Shown here: one piece after another, positions 11,209 to 18,386 of the stretch | Layout: the number at the start of each line of letters is the position of its first letter | How positions within the stretch are numbered: the stretch's first letter is position 1 | Notes under the pieces: generated by a model | Told to the model about the DNA's origin: nothing | Seen by the model: only the letters and a program-made list of their open reading frames with translations | Database searches by the model: none | Origin: Clavibacter sp. B3I6 | GTDB lineage: Bacteria > Actinomycetota > Actinomycetes > Actinomycetales > Microbacteriaceae | Assembly: GCF_030816895.1 (NCBI RefSeq) | Contig: NZ_JAUSYL010000001.1 | Coordinates: 682,001 to 746,000 of the forward strand | Direction of reading: 5' to 3' | DNA length: 64,000 bases | Program-made: the position numbers and the translations under genes

Positions 11209-11445
11209 ATGCCCAGCACCACCTACACCCCCCTCGCGCGCACCGCCGTGCAGGTGCGCGAGCTGCACGACGGCCTGCTGCGCGTCACCCGGCCGGACGG
11301 CGCCGTGCTCGGCTACGTCGAGCGCATGCACGAGCCGCAGGGCGAGCGGTTCCGGGCCAAGCGCCTCCGTCGGGACGCCCAGGGCTTCGTGCCGCTCGGC
11401 GACTTCTGGGCGCTGCAGGACGCCGTCGACTGCCTCCGCTTCTGA
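11209..11445 (+). CDS. small conserved protein of unknown function
   Basis: 78-residue soluble protein. It begins with MPSTTYTPLARTAVQVREL, then LRVTRPDGAVLGYVERM, and ends RDAQGFVPLGDFWALQDAVDCLRF. The middle looks like a small beta-sheet domain in which a positively charged RFRAKRLRRDAQ segment connects to a C-terminal helix. Such proteins are common in Microbacteriaceae, but I know of no assigned function. A GGAGGA ribosome site lies 5 bases before the ATG, and a TAGCGT hexamer about 45 bases further upstream is a possible -10. It is divergent from msrA. Confidence 0.7.
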   Translation: MPSTTYTPLARTAVQVRELHDGLLRVTRPDGAVLGYVERMHEPQGERFRAKRLRRDAQGFVPLGDFWALQDAVDCLRF

Positions 11446-11516
11446 CGCGCGCCGGTCGGTGAGCACCCGGCGCGACGCGCCCGCGCCGCCTCCCGGACGG
11501 TGCCCGGCACGCGGGG

Positions 11517-11522
11517 TACGGT
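11517..11522 (+). promoter_or_regulatory. -10 box of the membrane-anchored unknown gene
   Basis: TACGGT ends 6 bases before the ATG at 11529, the leaderless spacing. Confidence 0.5.
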
Positions 11523-11528
11523 CACCGC

Positions 11529-12236
11529 ATGCAGTGGTGGAATGATCTCCTCGATGCCCTCGCGTCCGAGCGGGGCACGCAGCTCCTCTCGGGCGTCGTC
11601 GTCCCCTTCGTCGCCATCGTGGTCGCCGGCGTCCTCGCCGCGCTCATCGCGCGCGGTGCCACGCAGCGGATCCTCGCGCGGCACGACCGGGAGGTGAAGG
11701 CCGCGGCCATCGGCATGCTCGTCGACGCCGCGCGCCAGGCCTCGGTCTGGGACCGACTCACCGCGCAGGAGCGCATCCTCGCCGACCGCGCCGCGGGCGA
11801 GGCCGACATCCGCATCCGCCTCCTCCCCCTGAAGGGCGCCGCGACGGCCGCCACCTGGGCCGCGCATGAGATCACCGAGTTCAAGCGCGGGAGCGGCAGC
11901 TTCGGCTTCCAGTTCGACGCGCAGCTCGCCGAGTTCCGCGACCGCATCGTCGAGTGGCAGCACCACCCGGGGCGCGCGCGCAAGATCTTCCAGGGCGACA
12001 TCGCACGCTGGCAGTTCGAGGACGAGCAGCCCGCCGCGGACGGCGGCCCCTCCCGCTCCGAGGCGCGGCAGCCCGAGCAGGCCTCGGTCTCCCCCGTCCC
12101 GGTGCCCTGGCGCAGCGGATCGGACGACGAGCCCGCCGCCGAGCGCCGCGTGGAGTCGCCCGACGAGCAGTACAGCCCGCCCGTGCCCTACTCGGCAGCC
12201 GCGAACAGCCGCGCCGCGGAGGGCGAGCGCCGCTGA
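11529..12236 (+). CDS. single-pass membrane protein of unknown function
   Basis: 235-residue protein with one N-terminal membrane helix (LLSGVVVPFVAIVVAGVLAALIARG, residues about 19-43). It is followed by a long charged cytoplasmic region, probably helical (ARHDREVKAAAIGMLVDAARQ..., FDAQLAEFRDRIVEWQHH), and a Glu/Pro/Ser-rich disordered tail from about residue 165. A YSPPVPYSAAANSR ending suggests a flexible C-terminus. The ATG is placed 6 bases after TACGGT, so the mRNA is probably leaderless. A very strong hairpin closes it against convergent nadE. No family is recognised. Confidence 0.8.
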   Translation: MQWWNDLLDALASERGTQLLSGVVVPFVAIVVAGVLAALIARGATQRILARHDREVKAAAIGMLVDAARQASVWDRLTAQERILADRAAGEADIRIRLLPLKGAATAATWAAHEITEFKRGSGSFGFQFDAQLAEFRDRIVEWQHHPGRARKIFQGDIARWQFEDEQPAADGGPSRSEARQPEQASVSPVPVPWRSGSDDEPAAERRVESPDEQYSPPVPYSAAANSRAAEGERR

Positions 12237-12251
12237 TCCCGGCCCCCGCAT

Positions 12252-12290
12252 GACGACGCCCCGCCCCTCTCGGAGGGGCGGGGCGTCGTC
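12252..12290. terminator. bidirectional terminator between convergent genes
   Basis: A perfect 18-bp GC-rich stem (12252-12269 with 12273-12290) with a 3-base loop sits between the plus-strand membrane protein gene and minus-strand nadE. Confidence 0.8.
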
Positions 12291-12309
12291 GCGTCAGGCG
12301 GGGTCGGGC

Positions 12310-13131
12310 TCACTTCCACCAGTCGTCGAACATCGTGGCCGGCACGCGGCGCTTGTGCTCGGTGCTGAGGTAGCGCGCCTCGATGGCCTCCGCCACCTCG
12401 TCGTCGACGTCGCGACCCTCCAGGAAGTCGTCGATGTCCGCGTAGGTGAGCCCGAGGTTCGCCTCGTCGGTCTGACCGGGCGTCTCGTCGAGGAGGTCGG
12501 CGGTCGGCGCCTTCAGGTACAGGCGCTCCGGCGCGTCCAGGTGCTCGAGCAGCGCGCGGCCCTGGCGCTTCGTGAGGCCGGTGAGCGGGAGGACGTCCGC
12601 GCCGCCGTCGCCGTACTTCGTGAAGAAGCCCGTGACGGCCTCGGCCGCGTGGTCGGTGCCGATCACGAGGAGGCGGGCCTGCCCGGCCAGCGCGTACTGC
12701 GCGACCATGCGCGAGCGCGCCTTGACGTTGCCCTTGGTGAAGTCGAGCATCCGGTGCCCGGCCGCGTCGGCGTACTCCGCCTCGAAGCCGTCGACCGCGC
12801 GCTTGATGTCGAACACGACGCTCGACTTCGGCTGGATGAAGCGGAGCGCGAGCTGCGCGTCCTCCTCGTCGGCCTGCACGCCGTACGGCAGGCGCACGGC
12901 GACGAACTCGGCGAGGAGCCCCTCCGCCGCGAGCTCCTCGATCGCGAGCTGGGCCAGGCGTCCGGCGAGGGAGGAGTCCTGCCCGCCGCTGATGCCGAGG
13001 ACGAAGCCCTCGGCGCCGGTCGACCGGAGGTAGGCCTTGAGGAAGTCGACGCGCTTGCGGACCTCGTCGGCGGGATCGATGGTCGAGCGCACCTCGAGGG
13101 CGGCGATGATCTGTGACTGGATGTCGCGCAT
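12310..13131 (-). CDS. nadE: ammonia-dependent NAD+ synthetase
   Basis: 273-residue NadE of the short, NH3-dependent class (no N-terminal glutaminase domain). It converts deamido-NAD+ to NAD+ with ATP, the last step of NAD synthesis. The PP-loop motif GISGGQDSS is at residues about 47-55. VIGTDHAAEAVTGFFTKYGDGGADVLPLTGL is the family's deamido-NAD/metal region, and the C-terminus has EHKRRVPATMFDDWWK. The ATG is 6 bases after TAGATT, so the transcript is probably leaderless. It lies downstream of tRNA-Arg on the same strand and is closed by a bidirectional terminator. Confidence 0.97.
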   Translation of the reverse strand: MRDIQSQIIAALEVRSTIDPADEVRKRVDFLKAYLRSTGAEGFVLGISGGQDSSLAGRLAQLAIEELAAEGLLAEFVAVRLPYGVQADEEDAQLALRFIQPKSSVVFDIKRAVDGFEAEYADAAGHRMLDFTKGNVKARSRMVAQYALAGQARLLVIGTDHAAEAVTGFFTKYGDGGADVLPLTGLTKRQGRALLEHLDAPERLYLKAPTADLLDETPGQTDEANLGLTYADIDDFLEGRDVDDEVAEAIEARYLSTEHKRRVPATMFDDWWK

Positions 13132-13137
13132 GCGACG

Positions 13138-13143
13138 AATCTA
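13138..13143 (-). promoter_or_regulatory. -10 box of nadE
   Basis: TAGATT on the minus strand ends 6 bases before the nadE ATG. Confidence 0.55.
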
Positions 13144-13174
13144 CGTGGATCCGGCGGGCCGCGACAGCGGTGGG

Positions 13175-13247
13175 TCCCCCCGGCGCGACTCGAACGCGCA
13201 ACCGTCGGATTAGAAGGCCGATGCTCTATCCATTGAGCTACGGGGGG
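13175..13247 (-). tRNA. tRNA-Arg (anticodon TCT)
   Basis: 73-base cloverleaf. The acceptor is CCCCCCG/CGGGGGG, the D arm GCTC...GAGC, and the anticodon loop CTTCTAA (anticodon TCT, reading AGA). The T arm is GCGCG-TTCGAGT-CGCGC with discriminator A. The CCA end is not encoded. The anticodon stem TCGGC/TCCGA has a C-T mismatch at its loop-proximal pair (31-39). A TACCCT hexamer at 13256-13261 (minus strand), next to the stop of the thioredoxin-like gene, is a likely promoter element. Confidence 0.95.
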
Positions 13248-13261
13248 TCGTGAGAAGGGTA

Positions 13262-13603
13262 CTACGCGGGGTCCGACGGCCCCGGAGCGGGAGGCGCCGC
13301 GGGCATGGCCGCCGCGTCCATCGCCCGCGCGACCGCCTGGAGGACCTGCGGCGCGGTCGGGACGCCCTCGGCGCGGAGGACCTCGCGGTCGTCCGCCAGC
13401 ACGAGGATCGTGGGCGTGGAGCGGATGCCCTCCTCCTCGGCCCGGTCCGGATGCGCCGCCACGTCGAGCTCCTCGACGGGGAGCCGGGGCAGCAGCCGCT
13501 GGACCTCCGCGAGCACCTTGCGCGTCGCCTGGCAGGGGACGCAGAAGAGCGACGAGTACATGACGACGCGCACGCCGTCGGTCGCCGCGGGCCCCGTCGC
13601 CAC
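13262..13603 (-). CDS. thioredoxin-like protein
   Basis: 113-residue thioredoxin-fold protein of the short glutaredoxin/thioredoxin-like kind. Strand VRVVMYSS leads into the redox motif CVPC (residues about 21-24). The cis-Pro signature STPTILVL (about 57-64) and a C-terminal helix follow, then an Ala/Pro-rich tail (PPAPGPSDPA). It probably acts in thiol-disulfide exchange; the partner is unknown. The start is taken as GTG 21 bases after the stop of the upstream SCO4848-like gene, giving a normal family length. Both genes probably share one transcript. Confidence 0.82.
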   Translation of the reverse strand: MATGPAATDGVRVVMYSSLFCVPCQATRKVLAEVQRLLPRLPVEELDVAAHPDRAEEEGIRSTPTILVLADDREVLRAEGVPTAPQVLQAVARAMDAAAMPAAPPAPGPSDPA

Positions 13604-13623
13604 GGACCCGGGATCGCCGGCGG

Positions 13624-13839
13624 TCAGGAGAGGAACGCCGCGCCGGCGGCGACGATCGAGACGAGCGCGAGGAGGAGCGACACCGACACCAGCACCAGGT
13701 GCACCGTGAAGAACGGGGTGCGGGAGCCGTCGGCGGCGCGGGCCCGGGGATCCCGGGCGACGCGCTTGAGGAACTGCGGCCAGACGACGACGTTCCAGAC
13801 GCCGTTGACGACCAGGAGGACGGCCAGGAGGGTGATCAC
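13624..13839 (-). CDS. SCO4848-family membrane protein
   Basis: 71-residue protein with two membrane helices (ITLLAVLLVVNGVWNVVVWP and VHLVLVSVSLLLALVSIVAAGAAF) joined by a short charged loop. FLKRVARDPRA and TPFFTVHL match the small SCO4848-type actinobacterial membrane family; its function is unknown. The start is a GTG that lies exactly 6 bases after TACCAT, fitting a leaderless transcript and the family length; there is no separate ribosome site. It is divergent from orn and followed by the thioredoxin-like gene. Confidence 0.82.
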   Translation of the reverse strand: MITLLAVLLVVNGVWNVVVWPQFLKRVARDPRARAADGSRTPFFTVHLVLVSVSLLLALVSIVAAGAAFLS

Positions 13840-13845
13840 TCCCCC

Positions 13846-13851
13846 ATGGTA
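13846..13851 (-). promoter_or_regulatory. -10 box of SCO4848-like gene
   Basis: TACCAT on the minus strand ends 6 bases before the GTG at 13839. Confidence 0.5.
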
Positions 13852-13885
13852 GGCGGCCGGGATCCGTGCCGTCCGAGGCCGCCGA

Positions 13886-13891
13886 TAGGAT
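13886..13891 (+). promoter_or_regulatory. -10 box of orn
   Basis: TAGGAT ends 6 bases before the orn ATG, so no room is left for a ribosome site. Confidence 0.55.
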
Positions 13892-13897
13892 CGCGGG

Positions 13898-14518
13898 ATG
13901 GGCAACAACGCTGACCGGCTGGTATGGATCGACTGCGAGATGACGGGGCTCGACCTCGCGATCGACGAGCTGGTGGAGGTCGCGGTGGTCGTCACCGACT
14001 TCGACCTCGTGCCCGTGGACGACGGCTTCAGCATCGTGATCAACCCGGACCCCGCGGCGCTCGCCAACATGGGCGAGTTCGTCACCGACATGCACCGCTC
14101 CTCCGGCCTCCTCGACGAGATCCCCGCGGGCGTCAGCCTCGCCGACGCCGAGTTCGCGGTGATCGAGTACCTGCTGCAGCACGTGCCCACCGGCGGCAAG
14201 GCCCCCATCGCCGGCAACACCATCGGCACCGACCGCGCGTTCCTCGCCAAGTACATGCCCCGGGTCGACGCGCACCTCCACTACCGGAGCGTCGACGTCT
14301 CCTCCATCAAGGTGCTGGCGAAGGAGTGGTTCCCCCGGATCTACTTCAACTCCCCCGCGAAGAACGGCGGCCACCGCGCCCTCGCCGACATCCTCGAGTC
14401 GATCCGGGAGCTCGAGTACTACCGTCGGGCCGCCTTCGTGCCGGCGCCCGGGCCCGCGACCGAGGACGTGCAGGCCATCTCCGCGGACGTCACGTCCGCG
14501 TGGGCCCCGCGGCTGTAG
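13898..14518 (+). CDS. orn: oligoribonuclease
   Basis: 206-residue DEDDh 3'-5' exoribonuclease that clears 2-5-nt RNA fragments (and linear c-di-GMP products). The ExoI motif is WIDCEMTGLD (residues about 8-17), with Asp and Glu as metal ligands. ExoII lies around GNTIGTDRAFL and ExoIII around NGGHRALADILESI, with the catalytic His and Asp. The C-terminal 20 residues extend slightly beyond E. coli Orn. It is predicted to be translated from a leaderless mRNA. The stop codon overlaps the -10 box of the following tRNA-His. Confidence 0.97.
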   Translation: MGNNADRLVWIDCEMTGLDLAIDELVEVAVVVTDFDLVPVDDGFSIVINPDPAALANMGEFVTDMHRSSGLLDEIPAGVSLADAEFAVIEYLLQHVPTGGKAPIAGNTIGTDRAFLAKYMPRVDAHLHYRSVDVSSIKVLAKEWFPRIYFNSPAKNGGHRALADILESIRELEYYRRAAFVPAPGPATEDVQAISADVTSAWAPRL

Positions 14519-14521
14519 TAT
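14516..14521 (+). promoter_or_regulatory. -10 box for tRNA-His overlapping the orn stop
   Basis: TAGTAT, preceded by TG, includes the TAG stop codon of orn. The tRNA begins 39 bases downstream. Confidence 0.4.
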
Positions 14522-14560
14522 CCTCGTCATGGCCGTCCGCGAGAGCGGGATCGGCCGCAT

Positions 14561-14637
14561 GGTGGGCGTAGCTCAGTTGGCAGAGCGCTGGCTTGTGGAG
14601 CCGGAAGTCGCGGGTTCGAGCCCCGTCGTCCACCCCA
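14561..14637 (+). tRNA. tRNA-His (anticodon GTG)
   Basis: The cloverleaf begins with the extra G at position -1 typical of tRNA-His. The acceptor is GTGGGCG/CGTCCAC with one G-T pair, the D arm GCTC...GAGC, and the anticodon loop TTGTGGA. The T arm is GCGGG-TTCGAGC-CCCGT. The discriminator is C, and CCA is encoded. A strong hairpin follows directly. Confidence 0.97.
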
Positions 14638-14640
14638 CCG

Positions 14641-14676
14641 GGAAGGGCCGGGATCCGAGAGGGTCCCGGCCCTTCC
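14641..14676 (+). terminator. terminator after tRNA-His
   Basis: A perfect 13-bp stem (14641-14653 with 14664-14676) with a 10-base loop starts 3 bases after the tRNA CCA end. Confidence 0.75.
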
Positions 14677-14750
14677 GTCGTCTCCGCCCCGTCGTCCCCC
14701 GCGCGCCCGGCCCGAGCGGGTGCCCCGACGTCGTGTGCGAGGGTGGACCC

Positions 14751-15101
14751 GTGCTGCACTGCGATCCCGAGGACTTCGAGCGACTGGTGGTCGACGAGCT
14801 CGACGAGCTGCCGGACGAGATGGTCGAGGGCCTCGACAACGTCGTCTTCGTCGTCGAGGACCGGCCCGAGGACGGATCGCTCGACCTCCTGGGGCTCTAC
14901 GACGGCGTGGCCATGACGGAGCGCGGCCAGTACGGGTTCGGCGAGATGCCCGACCGGATCGTCGTGTACCGCGAGCCGCACCTGCACGAGGCGGAGGACC
15001 TGGACGACCTGCGCGACCTCGTCCACGTCACGCTCGTGCACGAGATCGCGCACTTCCACGGCATCGACGACGACCGGCTGCACGAGCTCGGCTGGGCCTG
15101 A
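14751..15101 (+). CDS. zincin-like metallopeptidase family protein
   Basis: 116-residue single-domain putative zinc peptidase of the small DUF1025-type family. The motif HEIAHFHGID near residues 98-107 gives the two zinc-binding histidines and catalytic Glu. The N-terminus has the family pattern FERLVVDELDELPDEMVEGLDNVVFVVEDRP. The start is GTG with a GAGGGTGG element 5-12 bases upstream that could serve as ribosome site or, by spacing, a weak -10. The in-frame extension upstream runs through tRNA-His and is not real. The biological substrate is unknown. Confidence 0.88.
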   Translation: MLHCDPEDFERLVVDELDELPDEMVEGLDNVVFVVEDRPEDGSLDLLGLYDGVAMTERGQYGFGEMPDRIVVYREPHLHEAEDLDDLRDLVHVTLVHEIAHFHGIDDDRLHELGWA

Positions 15102-15155
15102 GCCCGGCTGGGGCTGAGGCGACGACCCCGCAGCCCCACCGAGGACGCAGGACGC

Positions 15156-15196
15156 ACGACGACCCCGGGTGCCGCGTGGCGGGCCGGGGTCGTCGT
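15156..15196. terminator. bidirectional hairpin between convergent genes
   Basis: A 13-bp perfect stem (15156-15168 with 15184-15196) and 15-base loop separate the metallopeptidase gene from the convergent unknown gene. Confidence 0.65.
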
Positions 15197-15228
15197 CGAG
15201 GCGCTCGCGCGCCGGGAGCGGAGGGGCG

Positions 15229-15501
15229 TCAGAGTCCGAGGGACTCGTCGTCGCCCTCGCCGAGCACGTCGTCGCTGCCGTCGGCCACGAACGTGTAGGT
15301 GACGCGCTGCTCGCCCGCGACCTCGGAGACCGCGCCGGCGCGGTACTGGAACAGCGACTCCTTGCCCTCCACCGCGGACATCGTGCTGATGGTCTCGTCG
15401 TGCTGGCCGTCCACGAGGACGCGGGTCTCGGTGGTGCCTTCGAGGGGGCCGTCGGCGAAGACGGCGAGGTAGCGGACGTCGGTGGGTGCGGAATCGGTCA
15501 T
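15229..15501 (-). CDS. small conserved protein of unknown function
   Basis: 90-residue acidic soluble protein. VRYLAVFADGPLEGTTETRVLVDGQ, then LFQYRAGAVSEVAGEQRVTYTFVADG, suggest a small all-beta domain in which paired strands carry the two halves. The C-terminus is Asp/Glu-rich (SDDVLGEGDDESLGL). Its ATG lies 6 bases after TAGCCT, whose first bases are the TAG stop of the upstream kinase gene, so it probably has its own leaderless transcript at the end of the thiamine-transport operon. No characterised family is recognised. Confidence 0.75.
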   Translation of the reverse strand: MTDSAPTDVRYLAVFADGPLEGTTETRVLVDGQHDETISTMSAVEGKESLFQYRAGAVSEVAGEQRVTYTFVADGSDDVLGEGDDESLGL

Positions 15502-15507
15502 GGGCTC

Positions 15508-15513
15508 AGGCTA
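15508..15513 (-). promoter_or_regulatory. -10 box overlapping the kinase stop codon
   Basis: TAGCCT on the minus strand contains the TAG stop of the upstream kinase and ends 6 bases before the ATG at 15501. Confidence 0.5.
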
Positions 15514-16056
15514 CCCGGCCGTCGTGACGGCGTCCGTGCGCACGACGACGTCGGCCAGGGCGCGCGGGTCCTCCCGGGCGAGGTGGGCGCGCCACTGGGC
15601 GTCCCACCGCTCCCATTCGACGGCGAAGGACGCGCCGTCGCGGGCGATGGCGCGGGCTCGGCGCACGGCGTCGTCGGCCTCCACCCAGACCCGGTGGGTG
15701 GCGAGGCGGGCGGTGACGCGGGTGAGGGAGCCGCAGCCCTCGACGACGAGCGGGCGGGTCGGATCCAGGTCGTGCCACCCCGCGGGGGCGTCGGCCGCCC
15801 AGTCCCAGCGGCGCCAGCGCGGCCGCCCGCCCGGACGCATCTCCGGCAGCACGGCCTCGAGGTGACGCGAGGCGGCCTCGAGACCGTCCCAGCCCGGGTA
15901 GACGTCGTCGAGGCGGAGGAGCTGGGCCCCGGGCGCGAGGCGAGCGTCCGGGTCCCCGTCGCGGATGAGGGCGTCGGCGAGGGTGGACTTGCCGGATCCG
16001 GACGGGCCGTCGACGAGGACCAGCGCCGGACGCCGCTCCCCCGCGTCAGGCGGCAA
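15511..16056 (-). CDS. P-loop nucleoside-kinase-like ATP-binding protein
   Basis: About 181 residues. VLVDGPSGSGKSTLADAL near residues 13-30 is a Walker A loop of the uridine kinase/phosphoribulokinase-like group. LLRLDDVYPGWDG matches the second kinase motif (acidic residues followed by Tyr). PLVVEGCGSLT is the Walker B-like strand, and VRRARAIARDG a lid-type Arg-rich helix. The start is uncertain: no ATG or GTG fits, and a TTG at 16056 overlapping the ykoC stop by 11 bases is preferred. As the last gene of a TPP-riboswitch operon it may phosphorylate a thiamine precursor, but this is inference from position only. Confidence 0.78.
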   Translation of the reverse strand: MPPDAGERRPALVLVDGPSGSGKSTLADALIRDGDPDARLAPGAQLLRLDDVYPGWDGLEAASRHLEAVLPEMRPGGRPRWRRWDWAADAPAGWHDLDPTRPLVVEGCGSLTRVTARLATHRVWVEADDAVRRARAIARDGASFAVEWERWDAQWRAHLAREDPRALADVVVRTDAVTTAG

Positions 16057-16840
16057 CGAAGTCCCACGTCCCGGTCGCCACCGACGCGGCCACCGCGACG
16101 GCGGCCACCAGGACCGCGACGACCAGCACGAGGGCCTCGCGCCGCCCGACGACGCTGGGCCGGGCCCAGGTCCGGGCCCCCGGACCGCCGAACCCGCGCG
16201 CCTCCATCGCGGTCGCGAGCTTGCTGCCGCGGCGGATCGAGAGCACGAGCAGTGCGAACGCCTGCCCGGCGAAGCGGCGGACGCGGCCCCGGTCGGCCAC
16301 GCCGCGCGCACGGCGGGCGAGCTCCAGGGACCGCCAGTCGTCGAGCAGGAGGCCGACCAGCCGCACGCCCGCGAGGGCCCCGAGGACGAAGCGCGACGGC
16401 AGGCGCCACACCTGCGCGAGGCCGTCGGCGAGGTCCGTCGGGTCGACGGAGGAGAAGAGGATCAGCGACGCCACGCCGATCGCCAGGACCCGGAGCGTGG
16501 TCGCGACCGCGAGCAGCATGGAGCCCTCGCTGATCACCACGAGGAGGAACTGGGCGTAGACGTCGCCCGACGTGCGGCCGTAGAGCAGGATCGTGATCCC
16601 CGCGCCGGGCGCCGCGATCCAGACGGGGATGCCGCGCACGAGGAGGGCGCGCGGCCGGATCCCGGTGGCGGGCAGGAGCAGCAGCTCCAGCAGGAGGGCC
16701 GTGCCGGCGGACACGACGTCGAGGCTGAGCACCAGGACGAGCGTCAGCGCGAGGGCCGCCGCGAGCCGGGCGACCGGGTTCACCGACGCGAGGCCCGTGG
16801 CGCGGGAGGCGGGCAGGACCTCGGGCGGCGCGGCGCTCAT
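16046..16840 (-). CDS. ykoC: ECF-type transporter transmembrane (T) subunit, YkoC-like
   Basis: 264-residue integral membrane protein of the EcfT/CbiQ family, coupling the ATPases to the substrate-binding subunit. It has four or five helices in the N-terminal 130 residues (LAAALALTLVLVLSL; GTALLLELLLLPATG; IPVWIAAPGAGITILLYG; LLAVATTLRVLAIGVASLILF) and one C-terminal helix (EALVLVVAVLVAAVAVAASVATG). The two cytoplasmic coupling motifs appear as RRARGV and MEARGFGG. Its ATG overlaps the ATPase stop (ATGA). It is part of the riboswitch-controlled HMP/thiamine import operon. Confidence 0.92.
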   Translation of the reverse strand: MSAAPPEVLPASRATGLASVNPVARLAAALALTLVLVLSLDVVSAGTALLLELLLLPATGIRPRALLVRGIPVWIAAPGAGITILLYGRTSGDVYAQFLLVVISEGSMLLAVATTLRVLAIGVASLILFSSVDPTDLADGLAQVWRLPSRFVLGALAGVRLVGLLLDDWRSLELARRARGVADRGRVRRFAGQAFALLVLSIRRGSKLATAMEARGFGGPGARTWARPSVVGRREALVLVVAVLVAAVAVAASVATGTWDFVAA

Positions 16841-18384
16841 CGCACGACCTCGAGGCGCGCCGGGCCGCCGGGGACGGGATCGAGGCGCAGCACGTCGTCC
16901 GCGAGCGCCCGCACGAGGTCCGCGTCGTGCGTGACGGCGAGGACCCCGACGCCCTCGCGGTCGACCAGGTCGGCGAGGAGCGCTACGAGCTCGGCCCACG
17001 TGCGGGCGTCCTGCCCGAAGGTCGGCTCGTCGAGGACGAGGAGGCGCGGGGCGGTCGCGAGGGCCGTCGCCACCGACAGGCGCCGCTTCTCCCCGCCGGA
17101 GAGCGTGAACGGGTTCGCCCGCGCGAGGCCGTCGAGCCGCAGGCGGGCGAGCAGCTCGTCGACGCGGCGCGCGGACTCCGCCGGGTCCATGCCCACGGCG
17201 CGCGGGCCGACCTCGAGCTCCGCGCGCACGGTGCCGGCGAGGAACTGGTGCTCGGGATCCTGGAACACGGTGCCGATGCGGGCGGCGAGCTCGCGGGAGC
17301 GCCAGGCGGCGGGATCCTCGGCCAGGCCGTCGGCCAGCCGCGGCTCGGCGAGGACGCGGCCCGCGAGCGGGGGCAGCAGACCGCCGAGCGTCAGGGCGAG
17401 CGTGCTCTTCCCGCCGCCGTTGGGACCGGTGAGCGCGGTGATCCGGCCGGCGGAGAGGCCGACGCCGATGTCCCCGGCCACCGTGGCGCCGCGACCCCGC
17501 CCGACGGCCAGGCCCTCCGCCCGCACGAGCGGCACGGGGGCGGCGGGCACGCGGACGGGCGCCGCGGGCTCGCGCCCCGGGACCCACACGCCGGCCGCGG
17601 CGAGCGACGCGCCCTGCTCGCGGAGGACGTCGTCCGGTGCGCCGTCGGCGAGGATCCCGCCGTCGGCGGCGAGGACGACCACGCGGTCGACCAAATCCCG
17701 CCACACGGCGACGCGGTGCTCGATGACGACGAGCGTCGCGCCCGTCGCCTCGACCACCGCCTCCACGGCCCGGCGGACCTCGCCGACGCCCTCGGGATCG
17801 AGGTTCGCGGTGGGCTCGTCGAGGAGGAGGAGCCCGGGCCGCATCGCCAGCACGCCGGCGAGGGCGAGCCGCTGCTTCTGCCCGCCCGACAGCGCGGACG
17901 TCGAGCGGTCGAGGGCGACGTCGAGGCCGACGGCGTCGAGGGCCGCGCGCACGCGCGGCCAGATCTCGTCGCGCGGGACGCCGAGGTTCTCGCAGCCGAA
18001 CGCGACGTCGTCGCCCACGCGGGAGAGGATCACCTGCGCGTCCGGGTCCTGCAGCACGAGCCCGGCCCGGCCCCGACGTGACGCCGGGTCGCGGCCGTCC
18101 ACGAGCAGGGATCCCCGGGTCTCGCCCTCGTCGTCGCCGCCGAGGACGCCGGCCAGCGCGTGCATGAGCGTCGTCTTGCCGGCCCCGGACGCGCCGAGCA
18201 GGAGCACGCGCTCCCCCGGCTCGATCGCCATGTCGACGTCGCGCACGGCCCAGGCGCTCCGGCCGGCGTGGCGCCAGCCCCAGCCGGCGGCGCGGACGGA
18301 CGCCCCGCCGCGGACGTCGGCCGACGCCTCGACGCCGGGGAGCGGGACGCGGGCGGGCGTCGCCCCGCGGCCCGGACGCCGCAC
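16837..18384 (-). CDS. ykoD: fused double ABC ATPase of ECF transporter, YkoD-like
   Basis: 515-residue protein with two ABC ATPase domains in one chain, as in YkoD. Domain 1 has Walker A GASGAGKT (64-71), signature ALSGGQKQ (164-171), Walker B LLLLDEP and H-loop His223. Domain 2 has GPNGGGKST (320-328), LSGGEKRR (428-435), LVLDEP (449-454) and His486. The Q-loops read LQDPD and FQDPE. It powers uptake by the YkoE/YkoC membrane units. The start is GTG 2 bases after the ykoE stop (TGACCGTG); longer in-frame versions run into ykoE. The order ykoE-ykoD-ykoC behind a TPP riboswitch identifies the substrate class as HMP/thiamine. Confidence 0.93.
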   Translation of the reverse strand: MRRPGRGATPARVPLPGVEASADVRGGASVRAAGWGWRHAGRSAWAVRDVDMAIEPGERVLLLGASGAGKTTLMHALAGVLGGDDEGETRGSLLVDGRDPASRRGRAGLVLQDPDAQVILSRVGDDVAFGCENLGVPRDEIWPRVRAALDAVGLDVALDRSTSALSGGQKQRLALAGVLAMRPGLLLLDEPTANLDPEGVGEVRRAVEAVVEATGATLVVIEHRVAVWRDLVDRVVVLAADGGILADGAPDDVLREQGASLAAAGVWVPGREPAAPVRVPAAPVPLVRAEGLAVGRGRGATVAGDIGVGLSAGRITALTGPNGGGKSTLALTLGGLLPPLAGRVLAEPRLADGLAEDPAAWRSRELAARIGTVFQDPEHQFLAGTVRAELEVGPRAVGMDPAESARRVDELLARLRLDGLARANPFTLSGGEKRRLSVATALATAPRLLVLDEPTFGQDARTWAELVALLADLVDREGVGVLAVTHDADLVRALADDVLRLDPVPGGPARLEVVR

Positions 18385-18386
18385 GG

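Noticed and set aside
14529..14750. N-terminal extension of the metallopeptidase through tRNA-His
   Set aside because: The translated tRNA sequence (VAQLAERW) is a well-known annotation artefact; family length fits the GTG at 14751.
16840..18384. Foreign or mobile DNA around the thiamine operon
   Set aside because: Codon use and GC content match the neighbours; no integrase, transposase, direct repeat or tRNA junction seen.
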